Below, piece after piece: positions 49,201-59,606 of a stretch of DNA of 64,000 nucleotides. The notes under the pieces are model-generated. The model did no database searches, was not told where the DNA came from, and worked only from the letters and a program-made list of their open reading frames with translations. Source of the DNA: Bemisia tabaci (taxonomy: Eukaryota; Arthropoda; Insecta; Hemiptera; Aleyrodidae); contig NC_092796.1 of assembly GCF_918797505.1 (NCBI RefSeq), positions 28,158,098 through 28,222,097 of the forward strand. Reading direction: 5' to 3'. How positions within the stretch are numbered: position 1 is the stretch's first letter; each line of letters begins with the position of its first letter. A program made the position numbers and the translations under genes.

Positions 49201-52200
49201 GAGACATGGGTTGTTAGAAGACCGGTAGCTGTGTCAAGTCATTTCTGAATATTTCTAATGTGTGGTAACTGCGGTATAAACAAAGTACAAATGTACCAGA
49301 AATTTAGCTCCTCCTGTCAAAAATTTAAATTGGAGACAAAATATTTTGAGCATGAAAATAGTCAAGATACTTTGTCCGTGACTCATTTGCCTCACTTGAT
49401 GAGTATACTCGTCAGCGCGCTGGTTGGACATATCTCAGTTGACAAGTTAATTTGTGGCATCTGTCAGCGTTGCTACGCGATTGTTTTGGTAATCTTTTTT
49501 CGCTTTTCCGATAGATGGCATCTCAAGCGTTACAAAGCCAACAGATAGCGCGAGTTAACTAATCAGCTGAGATATATCCTGGGTGCGCGCTGACGAGTAA
49601 ACTCGTCATATGAAGCGAATGGGTCGAAATTAATTGTAAGTCGTATGGAGGTGTAAAACTTGGAACCTCTCTCTGGAGTCTCTGCTCAAACTTGATGCAG
49701 CTTGGTACATTTCTGTTCTACTAAGTCTAATTTATGAAGCTACTTTTGAAGGGAATAATTGAATTATCGCTTTTGTTTACAGGTGCCAGTAGTTAAACCT
49801 ATGGAACTTATGGTAGAGGCCTCGCCACGGAGAATATTTGCCAACGCTCATACTTATCACATCAACTCAATTAGCATTAACTCTGATCAGGAAACGTACC
49901 TGTCAGCAGACGATCTTAGAATTAATTTATGGCATTTAGAAATCACCGATCAAAGTTTTAATATTGTCGATATTAAGCCAACTAATATGGAAGAGCTGAC
50001 GGAAGTGATCACCGCAGCTGAATTCCATCCCCTAGAGTGTAATTTATTCGTCTATAGCAGTAGCAAAGGTACAATTAGGCTGTGTGACATGAGGCAATCT
50101 GCACTCTGCGATAGGCACTCAAAAATATTCGAAGAACCAGAAGATATTACCAATAGAAGTTTCTTTTCTGAGATTATATCAAGCATATCAGACGTTAAAA
50201 TATCAAATTCTGGCCGGTATATGATCTCACGAGATTACCTCGCCCTTAAAGTCTGGGATCTTCACATGGATAGCAAGCCCATTGAATCTTACCCGGTAAG
50301 CAACATTTTCTGTCTAAATCTGTAGAAAGGGTTTATAACCAAGCATCAGAATACTCGGATGCTCATAAAATTAAAGAGGTGAATTTTACTTAATATGATC
50401 ACAAACAGAGTATTCCCAAGTTCAACTTGTGAATGTTATATTTGCCTGTGACAATTAATCAAAACTTTCTACTCACAAAAAAAGAAAAACCTTTGAGTCA
50501 AATTGAGTAAGAAACACATTAAATATGCAACCATGGTTTTGGACAGTATGAAAAGTCAGGAATTAGCAGTGCCTGGGATTAGCAAGGGAATTTTTTGAGT
50601 AGCCCTCATTGTAAGGAAAAATAGCATGTAGTAGCGAGTAATGTAAGTTTGCACTGTGCCTAGGCACAGGGTTGTTACAGTCAGGGAAAACCTGCAAATG
50701 TCAGGAAAAATGACTATAGTGTCAGGGAATAATAAATAAGTCACCCTCATTTGCCTCCCAGAGCAGGTATGATATTTCAGACAACAGATTTTGCGTGAAA
50801 ACTATGTAAAATTATGTATTTTCAACCATCTTGCTTCCATTGTCAGGGAATATTACCAAAATGCGTCGGGGACATTCATTTCGAAATACTGTGGTCAACC
50901 CTGTAGTTAGTTCTAAATAAGCATGCATGATGAAAAATACCAATCTAACAATCTGCATTTGAGTGCCTGATGAGCACATGATTGAAACTAGTTGTGTTAA
51001 GACACCTGAACTCATATTTCCAACACCACACCGCACAGAGGTGTTAAAGTACTTGGTCCATTGGACCACTATGAGAATCGAAGACAAAGATTCACTTCAA
51101 AACGGCAGACATTGAACTAAGTTTATAAATGTTTTCCTTACCTCTAGTATTAATACTTGTATTATCTTTTTTTTCAGGTGCATGAATATTTAAGACAAAA
51201 GATGTGTTCCCTGTATGAAAACGACTGTATATTCGATAAGTTTGAATGCTGTTGGTCTGGTGATGATAGTGCCATTATGACTGGGTCTTACAACAATTTC
51301 TTCCGCATGTTCGATAGAGTAAATAAGCGAGACGCCACGTTAGAAGCTTCCAGAGAAATCGCCAAACCGAAGACTGTATTAAAACCTAGAAAAGTAAGTC
51401 ATCATCTTCGATTTGCATGCCCACAGAATCCAGCTTCTTATATTTTTAGAGTACACACTATTTTTACCAAATATCTTTTAAAATACCTTATTATAGTACA
51501 GAAGCTTAATAAGCTGTCAAATCCCACCAAGATGTCCCGTGTTTTTTTTGTCTCCACCCAAAGTACCTAGTTTTAAAAATCAATCAATTTTTTCTTTGTT
51601 ACTGATATGACAAAGTAAATATCTAGTAAGTGTAGGAAATTTGAAGTCCATATCAGATTTGGACGCTCCTAGAAATTAGAGAACATTCACAAAAAGTACG
51701 GTAATTTTTGTGTCAATGATACAATTAAAGCATAACCCTGAGAAATTCTTTGTATGCATGACATTAAGAGCTGAGAGGAAAGTACCAAGGCACCCATTAC
51801 GTCTTACATCAAGTAGTTCAGATGTTTGCCACAGATAAATATCAAACTTTCCTCCAAGACAGGGTACAGAATTCTAATTCGAAAGTTTAGATGAAGCACC
51901 TGTAAAGTCAGCAATAAATTTTTTTATGAAACCAAAAAGGTACCTTGATAAAAAATTTTTAGCTGTAAAATTTTATGTTGCCCTTCTTCTTGGAAATCTT
52001 CTTGAATGAGGCACACAGTACTTTCTAAGTAACTTGAGTAAGGAAAAAGCTGAATTTGACCATATCAGCATCCTGATGGGCTGAGCATATCAAAGTGGCA
52101 AGACTCCAATTTCCCTACAGCAAGGGCTCATTACTCACTTTTAATTTGTCTTCTTGTTTAATTTTTTCAGGTATTCACAGGAGGAAAACGTAAGAAAGAC

Positions 52201-52323
52201 GAAATTAGTGTTGACTGCCTAGATTTTAATAAGAAAATTCTTCACACTGCATGGCATCCGACGGAAAACATAATAGCTGTTGCAGCAACAAATAACCTCT
52301 TTCTATTCCAGGACAAATTGTAG
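37157..52323 (+). CDS. tws: PP2A 55-kDa regulatory subunit B (B55, twins); gene span from first alternative coding exon to stop, spliced
   Basis: B55 is the substrate-choosing subunit of the PP2A heterotrimer; it binds the A scaffold and C catalytic subunit and acts in mitotic exit, cytoskeleton and signalling control. Joining the exons gives one open frame with GT-AG introns throughout. Family signatures [15 protein letters not shown] (residues 80-94 of the 437-residue form) and [15 protein letters not shown] (165-179) are intact. The rest reads as a seven-bladed WD-type propeller, from a first blade around [16 protein letters not shown] to a last blade ending [15 protein letters not shown] before the stop. 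Length is 437, 452 or 461 residues depending on the first exon, against about 440-500 for the family. CDS joins: [37157-37235 or 40158-40209 or 41130-41136], 41273-41338, 46039-46136, 46855-47020, 48872-48966, 49783-50295, 51178-51393, 52171-52323. The close match to the fly protein identifies it beyond reasonable doubt; which starts are used is inferred. Confidence 0.97.
37267..37522. mobile_element. Family C foldback, copy 11
   Basis: ACTGCCGTGCGAAGGAAGAA start, GTTCTTCCTTAGCACGGCAG end. It lies inside tws, 31 bp past the exon 1a donor. Confidence 0.93.
37523..38454. other. tws intronic DNA with a family E copy
   Basis: 37797-37885 is family E copy 3 (GATGCAACTATTCGTGGTCT, GTCCGTGTTGCATACATC). 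37550-37575 holds a partial family G end. Otherwise unassigned. Confidence 0.6.
38455..38545. repeat. Family E short repeat, copy 4
   Basis: AAACGCCTTCAATTTTTTAT GTATGCAATAC..GAATAGTTGCATCAAGGCGC. Confidence 0.75.
38578..38796. mobile_element. Family D foldback, copy 6 (right end truncated)
   Basis: ACACCGTGGATCGAGTCATT left. The right arm ends at CAACCTCTCCTATTG before the usual CGATCCACTGTGCGG. Confidence 0.8.
38797..40157. other. Unassigned DNA upstream of tws exon 1b
   Basis: A C run lies at ~39801. 39,830-40,150 has more CpG than its surroundings and may hold the exon 1b promoter and leader, but I cannot place a start site. Confidence 0.4.
40158..40209 (+). CDS. tws: tws alternative first coding exon 1b
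   Basis: ATG at 40158 encodes [17 protein letters not shown] and then G|GTATGTAAG, a good donor in phase 1. Splicing to exon 2 gives ...[15 protein letters not shown], with the same joint glycine as exon 1c. The frame would stop at once in the intron (TAA at 40215). No other gene in the area would explain a coding-phase-matched donor here. The 5' end of the exon is not defined; the 300 bp upstream are richer in CpG than the surroundings. Confidence 0.8.
40210..41129 (+). other. DNA between tws exons 1b and 1c
   Basis: Intron of the 1b form. Its last part must include the leader (and possibly promoter) of exon 1c. Confidence 0.5.
41130..41136 (+). CDS. tws: tws alternative first coding exon 1c (ATG GCT G)
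   Basis: Seven coding bases followed by the donor GTAAGT. With exon 2 this gives [16 protein letters not shown], the classical start of vertebrate and insect B55 proteins. The intron to exon 2 is only 136 bp. A TTATTTCCAG acceptor-like site at 41063-41072 suggests the exon may itself be preceded by an upstream non-coding exon; otherwise the leader extends towards 40,850. Confidence 0.9.
41273..41338 (+). CDS. tws: tws exon 2, shared
   Basis: Encodes [21 protein letters not shown] between acceptor TTTTTCAG and donor GTGAGT. It enters in phase 1 and leaves in phase 1. This is the conserved N-terminal segment leading into blade 1 of the propeller. All three candidate first exons splice to it without a frame break. 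Confidence 0.97.
41339..46038 (+). other. tws intron 2, 4.7 kb
   Basis: T-rich intronic sequence. I see no coding exon, RNA gene or inverted-repeat element of the families found elsewhere in the window, which contrasts with the repeat-dense DNA upstream of 39 kb. Intronic enhancers cannot be judged from the sequence alone. Confidence 0.8.
46039..46136 (+). CDS. tws: tws exon 3, propeller blade 1
   Basis: Acceptor ATTTTCAG, donor GTAAGT. Encodes [20 protein letters not shown] and on through [12 protein letters not shown] (residues 25-57), a near-invariant B55 segment. Confidence 0.97.
46855..47020 (+). CDS. tws: tws exon 4, PR55 signature 1
   Basis: Acceptor ACTTGCAG, donor GTAAGA. Encodes residues 58-112, including [14 protein letters not shown], the first PR55 signature [15 protein letters not shown] and the blade ending HFLLSTN. 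Intron 3 upstream (718 bp) shows nothing recognisable. Confidence 0.97.
47176..47896. mobile_element. Foldback element in tws intron 4
   Basis: Ends AAATTAGCCAATTCTACCGA at 47176 and its complement ending at 47896 form terminal inverted repeats. A second inverted pair lies further in (around 47488-47560 and 47680-47770: GTCATCTATGTCCAC and complement, with ATTGGTCGGC and complement). The overall shape is a ~720-bp imperfect hairpin. It has no coding potential. I could not define a target duplication. Confidence 0.75.
47897..48871 (+). other. Remainder of tws intron 4
   Basis: AT-rich intron sequence up to the acceptor TTTGTTTTAG before exon 5; nothing recognised. Confidence 0.6.
48872..48966 (+). 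CDS. tws: tws exon 5, propeller blade 2
   Basis: Encodes [20 protein letters not shown] followed by [12 protein letters not shown] (to residue 144). Donor GTGCGT. The loop after GYNT is about six residues shorter than in the Drosophila protein as I remember it (PC in place of an eight-residue loop). Confidence 0.96.
49399..49609. mobile_element. MITE-like inverted repeat in tws intron 5
   Basis: Left end ATGAGTATACTCGTCAGCGC at 49399 and right end GCGCTGACGAGTAAACTCGTCAT ending at 49609 are inverted copies. The pairing continues inward (CATATCTCAG and CTGAGATATATCC) and weakly outward to 49385/49621. It is non-coding, 211 bp. Confidence 0.75.
49783..50295 (+). CDS. tws: tws exon 6, PR55 signature 2 and central propeller
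   Basis: The largest exon (171 codons, residues 145-315). Acceptor TTGTTTACAG, donor GTAAGC. Contains [10 protein letters not shown], the second PR55 signature, [53 protein letters not shown] and [11 protein letters not shown]. These are strongly conserved blades and scaffold or substrate faces of B55. Confidence 0.98.
50296..51177 (+). other. tws intron 6
   Basis: 882 bp, AT-rich, ending in a strong polypyrimidine tract and TTTTTTCAG. Nothing else recognised. Confidence 0.8.
51178..51393 (+). CDS. tws: tws exon 7
   Basis: Residues 316-387: [20 protein letters not shown], then [20 protein letters not shown] and [20 protein letters not shown]. Donor GTAAGT. All are hallmarks of B55. The 777-bp intron 7 that follows shows nothing recognisable. 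Confidence 0.97.
52171..52323 (+). CDS. tws: tws exon 8, C-terminus and stop
   Basis: Acceptor TTTTTTCAG. Encodes [20 protein letters not shown] and on to [28 protein letters not shown], then TAG at 52321-52323 (residues 388-437). The end matches the short C-terminus of insect B55. Confidence 0.97.
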   Translation, partial: VFTGGKRKKDEISVDCLDFNKKILHTAWHPTENIIAVAATNNLFLFQDKL

Positions 52324-54055
52324 CCTTCATTGTGCCTGCCCTTAACTTCCTCTTTCAGGTTAGTCCAGCTCTTTTTTTTTAAAATAAAAATAAAAATAAA
52401 AAAATTTACAAATTGACCTGCGCAAAGTTTTATAAATTTCTGGATGAAACCCAGAAATACCCACATTGGGCCAAGTGAATTCTGGCTTATTTTTAAATTC
52501 TGCATACAGCCTAAGCCAACAATTATGCTGTATGATATTCAATTATCCTTTATTCATTTGCCTTGGAATAGATCTGCTGATTTTTCCCCATTTGTATTGC
52601 AAGAAAAGCCAAGAGAGACTGGATAGCGACTGGGAAAAAACACAAACGTCCAGGTTGTCCAATTTTCCCCTCCTACTGTCCACCCTTGTTCCATCGTAAA
52701 TACGCTACACCATATGCTTGGTTGAAGTATAATTCCCTCATCTTTCTGTTTCATCTCTATCTTCATATCCCGTCCCAGTGTTATCAAATTGGTTTGAAAT
52801 TGTCTATTTTCGCTATTCTAATTTCTTGTCAACATGGACTGCACGGTGCACTGTACTTTATGCTTGTAAGAGAAAACTCAGCACTTTGCCTATCCTAAAG
52901 AAGGAGAAAATTCTAAATAAGATGAATCCGTTCAAAATTGGGAAACTTCTGCTTTTGGTCGTAAAGCAGAGTGCAATTGAATCCCTCGGCATCATTTTTC
53001 AAGATAACTCATCATCATTGCTGGAGTCTATAGGTTTTAGAACGAATGTCAGTTTCAGTTTTTTTCACATCTGCAGTAATTTGGCAGGAAAAGTTTAAAA
53101 GAGAGGAGAGGAGCTCCCATTGGGAGAAATTTGTTGAAGTTAAACCGATGCTATTTCGGTCGCAATTCAAGCTAGTTAGTGGCAGTTGCATCATGAAAAT
53201 TCAATGGCCCCATGCAAAAATTGAACTGAACGATGAAGTCCTCGGAGGCATATAACTTAGCAGAAGTAGACTGACGGAGCTCACAAAAATCTAATTTGGC
53301 CACATCCTGTACCTGAAAAATCCCTCAAGAAAAAGGCAAAATCCCTCTCCCCAATACTGGGTAATCACATGTAATTGGTTATACTTTTCTAATTCATTTA
53401 AATAATCAAAGTTAGTGAGTTTATTCCTCAAAGAAATTTTGTGAAAATTAAATAATTCAGTAAAAGTTGAAGCAATACCTCTGCAATCTAAGGTTGTCGA
53501 TAAGACAACCCCATTTAAAATGTCAATATCATCTAACTGTGTTTAATTTTGTTTTAACAGTGCTCTGGCTAAGCTGGAAATGGATGTAGGTATATCAAGT
53601 CGCCTTAAAAAACATATTTTGTGGTGACCTGATCAGTTCTTCAGTCCGCATCAGAGTCCTCTGATTTTATACGATCCAATGCAAGAATTAAATATAATGT
53701 AATTTACCTTGTTCACGGAAACATTTAGAAACTCTTTACAGTGATTAAAATCAAGGAGAAGAGACTTGCAAAGTTTTTTTCTACAAATTCGAGCCTTGTA
53801 GATAATTACTTCAAATATAATCATTGTGATGTTTAGGGAACCTAATCTTTGAGTACTTTGTTTCTAATTAAAAGGCTTTTTTTAATTTACAATATTTATT
53901 TATTTATTCATTCACTCAATTATTTATTTTTTTATGTTTAAAATCAATCTTGTTTAAACTGCAAAAAGGGCCAGCTTGTAAATGTGTACATTTTATCGTT
54001 CATCAAAACGTTCAAGATCTACTCCAAACTCTTTATGTTTTAGCTTGTTGTTAGG
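52324..54055 (+). other. Presumed tws 3' untranslated region and downstream DNA
   Basis: AATAAA-like motifs occur as soon as 52383-52400 (an AAAAT-repeat tract), but I cannot tell which poly(A) site is used; B55 transcripts in insects often have long 3' ends. An acceptor-like CTCTTTCAG lies at 52350-52358. No further coding exon is recognisable. Confidence 0.5.
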
Positions 54056-55693
54056 CAAAGAGGTTGTTCCAAAAACGCCGATTTTGGCCCCCCCCTGGAT
54101 TTGGCCCAAACTTTGCTCAGATGTTGTACTAAGTGTCCCCGATGCTTGGGCAAAATTTCAGCCCCCTCGGATAATTAGGGGGGAGGGGGCAGGGGGGCAA
54201 AGTTGCAATTTTTTTAAAACTTTAAAAATCGATATCTCGCGAACGGTTTGAGTGTAAGTGTTGCGGTTTGCGCTAAAAAACGTCAAAAAATATTCTCTAC
54301 AAGAATATTAATGCTGTTTGCAAGGTTGCGTAATTTATCGCGGTCATAAATCGATTTTTTCGATTTTGAAGGTTCGACTTTTTTTCGTTTTTCGTCTCTC
54401 CTCTCTTTGGAATCGTTGCTACGTGAATAAAAACCTGTTGAGGTGATTCTCCATGAAATTCTGCATCTACCACACTTTGTTTGATCTTGGGGAAACGATT
54501 CGTTCGTGAGTTATAGCGATTTTTCTGCGCGTTATCGGTTACGCGCGGGCGGCTTATCGGCGGCGCTCCATCCCGCGCGGGCAAGGCAGAGGTTGTTTCA
54601 CCGCTAGGGCCTTATATTCATGCTGTAGGCTGTAATTAACGATATTTTCTCCTCCCCCCACCCTTCCCCTGCAATAAATATTTGTTTAATACTTCGTTAT
54701 ACAGGGTATCCCAGACCACCCGTAACAGGTCTTTTTCTCGGTTGGTTTAGGTAGTACGAAGTGGGGGGCCGCGGGATTGAATAGGGAATTGACCCCAAGG
54801 AATCCGAATTTCACGGTCCCGAAACCCCCCATGCCCCCCTTGGGAGGTAAAGAGGGGGTCACGATCCCCAAAGTCGGGAGACATTGTGCCTCCCCCTTTT
54901 ACCCCCCGAGGGTGGCTAGGGGGGCATCGGGACCATGAAATTCGGATTCCTTGGGGTCAATTCCCTATTCAATCCCGCGGCCCCCCACTTCGTACTACCT
55001 AAACCAACCGAGAAAAAGACCTGTTACGGGTGGTCTGGGATACCCTGTATAACGAAGTATTAAACAAATATTTATTGCAGGGGAAGGGTGGGGGGAGGAG
55101 AAAATATCGTTAATTACAGCCTACAGCATGAATATAAGGCCCTAGCGGTGAAACAACCTCTGCCTTGCCCGCGCGGGATGGAGCGCCGCCGATAAGCCGC
55201 CCGCGCGTAACCGATAACGCGCAGAAAAATCGCTATAACTCACGAACGAATCGTTTCCCCAAGATCAAACAAAGTGTGGTAGATGCAGAATTTCATGGAG
55301 AATCACCTCAACAGGTTTTTATTCACGTAGCAACGATTCCAAAGAGAGGAGAGACGAAAAACGAAAAAAAGTCGAACCTTCAAAATCGAAAAAATCGATT
55401 TATGACCGCGATAAATTACGCAACCTTGCAAACAGCATTAATATTCTTGTAGAGAATATTTTTTGACGTTTTTTAGCGCAAACCGCAACACTTACACTCA
55501 AACCGTTCGCGAGATATCGATTTTTAAAGTTTTAAAAAAATTGCAACTTTGCCCCCCTGCCCCCTCCCCCCTAATTATCCGAGGGGGCTGAAATTTTGCC
55601 CAAGCATCGGGGACACTTAGTACAACATCTGAGCAAAGTTTGGGCCAAATCCAGGGGGGGGCCAAAATCGGCGTTTTTGGAACAACCTCTTTG
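54056..55693. repeat. Large near-perfect palindrome (foldback), two 766-bp arms
   Basis: 54056-54821 and 54928-55693 are reverse complements, with a 106-bp loop at 54822-54927. I read the outer ~240 bp and the inner ~190 bp of both arms base by base and found one mismatch (54814 against 54935). The middle carries the same 95-codon open frame in mirror image (54297-54584 minus, 55165-55452 plus), so it is also identical. The ends read CAAAGAGGTTGTTCC and complement. The 95-codon frame resembles nothing I know and need not be translated. I find no clear target-site duplication. This is either a foldback transposon or a recent inverted duplication. Confidence 0.95.
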
Positions 55694-58600
55694 TATATAC
55701 ACTAATCGGACGGAATTCAGCAGAAAGGGAACAACTCTTACTCTAAAGAAACAGGGGAAAAGTTTAAAAAAAAAGAAAAGAAAAGACAAGAAGAAAAATG
55801 AACAAAGCATCAAGGGTTCTCGACCCAGATAAGTTCCTTACTTCTTCCTGCCTAAATTTGCAAGTCCATGAAAACAAATGATTTGTTTGTAAAACTAAGG
55901 AAGATATATTGACCAACTTGAACTTTTTATTTATTGAGCCAAGTAAAACTCGCAGTTTGTGAAACGTACGGTTTTAATTAGAGAGGCGGTGGTTTTACTC
56001 TGCTTAATTCAATCTGATTGAAGAAAAAAAAATACCATCTTACAGCAATGTCAGTTGATTAAAAGTAATAGATATATGTACATTACCTCGTTAATCAGCA
56101 TTAAGCTGCATGTGCTCATATTTACATCTACTTTCTTCAGTTTTGATTGCCGGTTCCCTCCCTCCCCCCTCCCCCCTTAAAAAAAAATTCAGCGTTTTCA
56201 TCAAAAACCTTGAGTCCATAGCTCCTTTGCGTTTTCAAATATTTTTAAACAGTCAAATGGGTATTAAGTGATTTTCCTGATTTACTAAAGTTTCAAAGTC
56301 AAGGTGAAACAACTCGAAACAGTATTTTTTCTTTAGCTTTTATCTTTAAATTTGTCTCAATGTATTTTGTTGAAGATTCTTTCGATCAGTATTATAAACG
56401 TATATCAAAAGTCCTCTGGATGTGGGATATTGTTTTTTAACCAAACGAATTTTAGTCTGTTACTCGGTGGTATACCAAAGGATTTCCCCGCTTTGTTCGC
56501 TCTTTTTGTTACTTTGTTGTTTTATATCTTTAATCTGATGCTTTAATATATCTGAATCAGTTTAATCATGATGAATAAATAAGTCAGTCTTGTGTTGCTT
56601 AAATTCTACCTCTTCGAATATAACAGCCAAATTTGTGTCACTGTATTCTTTAGTTTCACCTTTTCAATTTTCTTTCTTTTCCCGTATTTTCTTAACTAAG
56701 TGGATACATAAACCATAACACTCAGTGGACAAGGAATTTTGCTTTGAAGTTGCCGAGAATCTGCTCAGAACTAAAAATATGAAATTCAGACCTCAAATCC
56801 CTTTTCTTTTCTCTCGGAGTTTTTGAGTGGAATGAAGGATAATGCTTTCTCAATGAAATCCATAACAATGCTAACCGTACTCCCAATTATTCAAAATGGT
56901 GGGTGATCTTTAAATTTTAAAGTAACAGGAATTAATTTTTAAATCCTGTTGAAGCTTAATGCTAGAGCTAAATCAAAAGAAAGTCATTAATTGAATTGAT
57001 TGACTTTAACATCACTAATTCTACATACATGTGAAGTCTTTACTTTTGGAGAAATGACTCTTTTTCAAGTACAAATATTATTTCAAACGATAGCTTTAAT
57101 AAATTCTCAGTGGCTCTCGTGAAGAGGATTTTTATATTCACTGCTGTCGCTCAGGAAAAACGAATGGTAGAACTCATCTTAGGCTGCTTCTAATCCAAGT
57201 CAGCCAACTTTAGGACTATTAAGCTTTTGTAATCACTCTTACAGGGAGTGAGGTTTTTTCCCTCCTCATATTAGCTAAAGGCAAATAAATGAAGTATACA
57301 TTCTAATAAGTTGAGTTCCTCAGCTCTGCAATGGTCTCTTGTTTCATACTTGTTTTGTGTAAAAAGCAGGCTATAACATTGAATTTTTGTGGTTTCTTTT
57401 GGGGATCGTCTCATAAATTGAATACCGGTGAAACACAGTCACATATCGCCCCATGAAGAATCCACACGCATTTGCGGATATCGCCTTTTTTTCCCGTTAA
57501 TCGCAGCTATTGAGTGTTTGTGTGAAAACAGCAGCCTAAATTCGGCCATGTTTATTATTTTTTGAATAGAGATTTCACAAGTATCATTGCTTTGCTGTAT
57601 CAGGAGACTGAACTTGCATATTCTACCCAACATAATATTGCCATTATAGTTCCTTCTGTTACTGTTCAGTATTGAGAGGCCCACTTTTGAAACAACTTGT
57701 GTAATAATGAGAGGCCAAATATAACTGGCTGTCTTACCTAAAGGATCATTTTTCTTCATACTTAATTTTTGCCATAACTTTTTCTTGTAGCGATTCAGCA
57801 CACTATCGAAACAGAAAGGTCCAATCACCTTACCCTTTTATACCATGCTGACATTGCCACTCCATCGAATCAACTGTAGTTTGTGTAAATATGTACATGA
57901 AAGTATAATTTTAAGTACAGTTTTGTAAAACTTTAATTTTTATATTTTACTATTTCCCCTCTTTTTACTTACATCAAAATGTTTTTACGATTTTATCGGT
58001 CTTCATAGATATGAAGCGAATCTTTATGGCCATAAAACTTGACAGTTTACTGAACTTGAATACTAGTGAATAAAAGGAAAAAAGTTAAATTATTTTTAAA
58101 ATTAGTTTTAACTATTATTTAATGAGAAAATTGATTAAAACTTTTCCCAATTATTTCTTGTGTTGTTCTTATTTGTAATTCCTCATCACCTGTAAATCAC
58201 CTCTTATCTCCGACCTCAATTAAACATACCATATGCGTCCTGCTCGGAACTGAAGCAGGAGCTCAAGAAAATTGATAGATTATTATGTCCCATATTCTCC
58301 AGCGAATGAAAGAAGGAAGGAAAAAGTGTTTCAAGTGCAAGCTTTAGCATATTTCTGTATTCTTAAAGTTACCTCACATCTAATGATTATGGAGAGAAAG
58401 AAACTAAATAAAACAATTGCTTTAAAAGCATGCTCCTGAGTAGAGGAGTCTCTATTTTAAAAACTTTTCCACTAACAGTCTCCATGTCTTGTTTCCTCTG
58501 TTCTCTGAATAACCTCTTGGCAGGGACTGAAATAGTATGAATCACTCATTGGTTTTCCCTTTTTGAGTTTCATGACAGTTGCCAGACCCAGGAGGGGGGG

Positions 58601-58740
58601 TTAGGATTAAGGGACAGACTTGGCATGCAATCGCATCTGCTTATTCCAAGAAAGGCCATCAGGTTGTAGATACTTTTGAAAGCTCATCTACAATATTTAA
58701 AGGCATGGCTACATAACCCGTAAAAAACTCATTGTTATTA
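55694..58740. other. Intergenic or 3'-UTR DNA without recognised features
   Basis: AT-rich sequence with homopolymer tracts and several AATAAA motifs (for example near 56571 and 58068). No convincing exon, RNA gene or inverted repeat seen. Confidence 0.6.
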
Positions 58741-59192
58741 TTAAGGTGATTCGTCAAGCTGAAGTGATGTGGTCGAACTGGCATGCGATATATCGCATCT
58801 TTGAGGTAAAAAATCTTGGCAGATTTTTAATTTTCAGCAAAAAAAGGACAATAGCCCCTGCGCATGAGCCTAAAGAATAATTCTAAACCCAAAAATCGGC
58901 AAAATTCAGAGAAATGATAGCAGAATAGTGTTTGGAATAAAATCTCACATTCGATACAGAAAAACATAGCTGAATCGAATGCGAGGTTTTTTTCCAAACA
59001 CTATCCTGCTTTCATTTCTCTGAATTTTGCCGATTTTGGGGTTTAGAATGATTCTTTAGGCTCATGCGCAGGGGCTGTCGACCTTTTTTTTGCTGTAAAT
59101 TCAAAATCTACCGAGATTTTTTACCTAATAGATGCGATATATCGCATGCCAGTTCGACCACTTCTTTTGAGCTTGACGATGAATCACCTTAA
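58741..59192. mobile_element. Foldback MITE flanked by TTAA
   Basis: TTAAGGTGATTCGTCAAGCT at the left and AGCTTGACGATGAATCACCTTAA at the right are inverted, and pairing continues almost to the centre near 58960, so the whole element is a ~450-bp hairpin. TTAA at both edges could be a target duplication of the piggyBac/Kolobok type. Both arms contain the self-complementary motif TGCGATATATCGCA. It is non-coding. Confidence 0.85.
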
Positions 59193-59606
59193 TTTGATAT
59201 TGGCATTGATAGAATAGGTAACACTCAAAATTTCTGATTTCTTTCTTTATTAAATTGTTTATAATTCTTCGTTTGTTATATTCTATATTGATCATTACTC
59301 TGTAGGTACTTATGTATGCACATACGTTCTATACGTACATAATTTGGACACTGAATTTTTTTGAAGACAATCCTCCAACTACCACTTGTTGATCTCATAC
59401 TTCTTAGAACGTTTAAGGAAGCACTGAATACATATCGTCCCTAATTTTGACTATTACTCTGGTTTTATTAAATCTTGATTCTCAGAAACGCGCAGCAGTG
59501 TGCCCGCTTTTCAAATACTTGGCTCATACGTAAAAAATTGACACCTGTGATCTGGGCGTCAACATTTTCTAATTTTACCGCTCTTGTAATCGTAGAGCAG
59601 CAATAG
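59193..59606. other. AT-rich DNA, nothing recognised
   Basis: No supported feature between the foldback element and the promoter-like module. Confidence 0.5.

Noticed and set aside
54297..55452. Twin 95-codon open frames on opposite strands
   Set aside because: They are the two arms of the palindrome. Identity follows from the palindrome and not from coding selection, and there is no recognisable domain.
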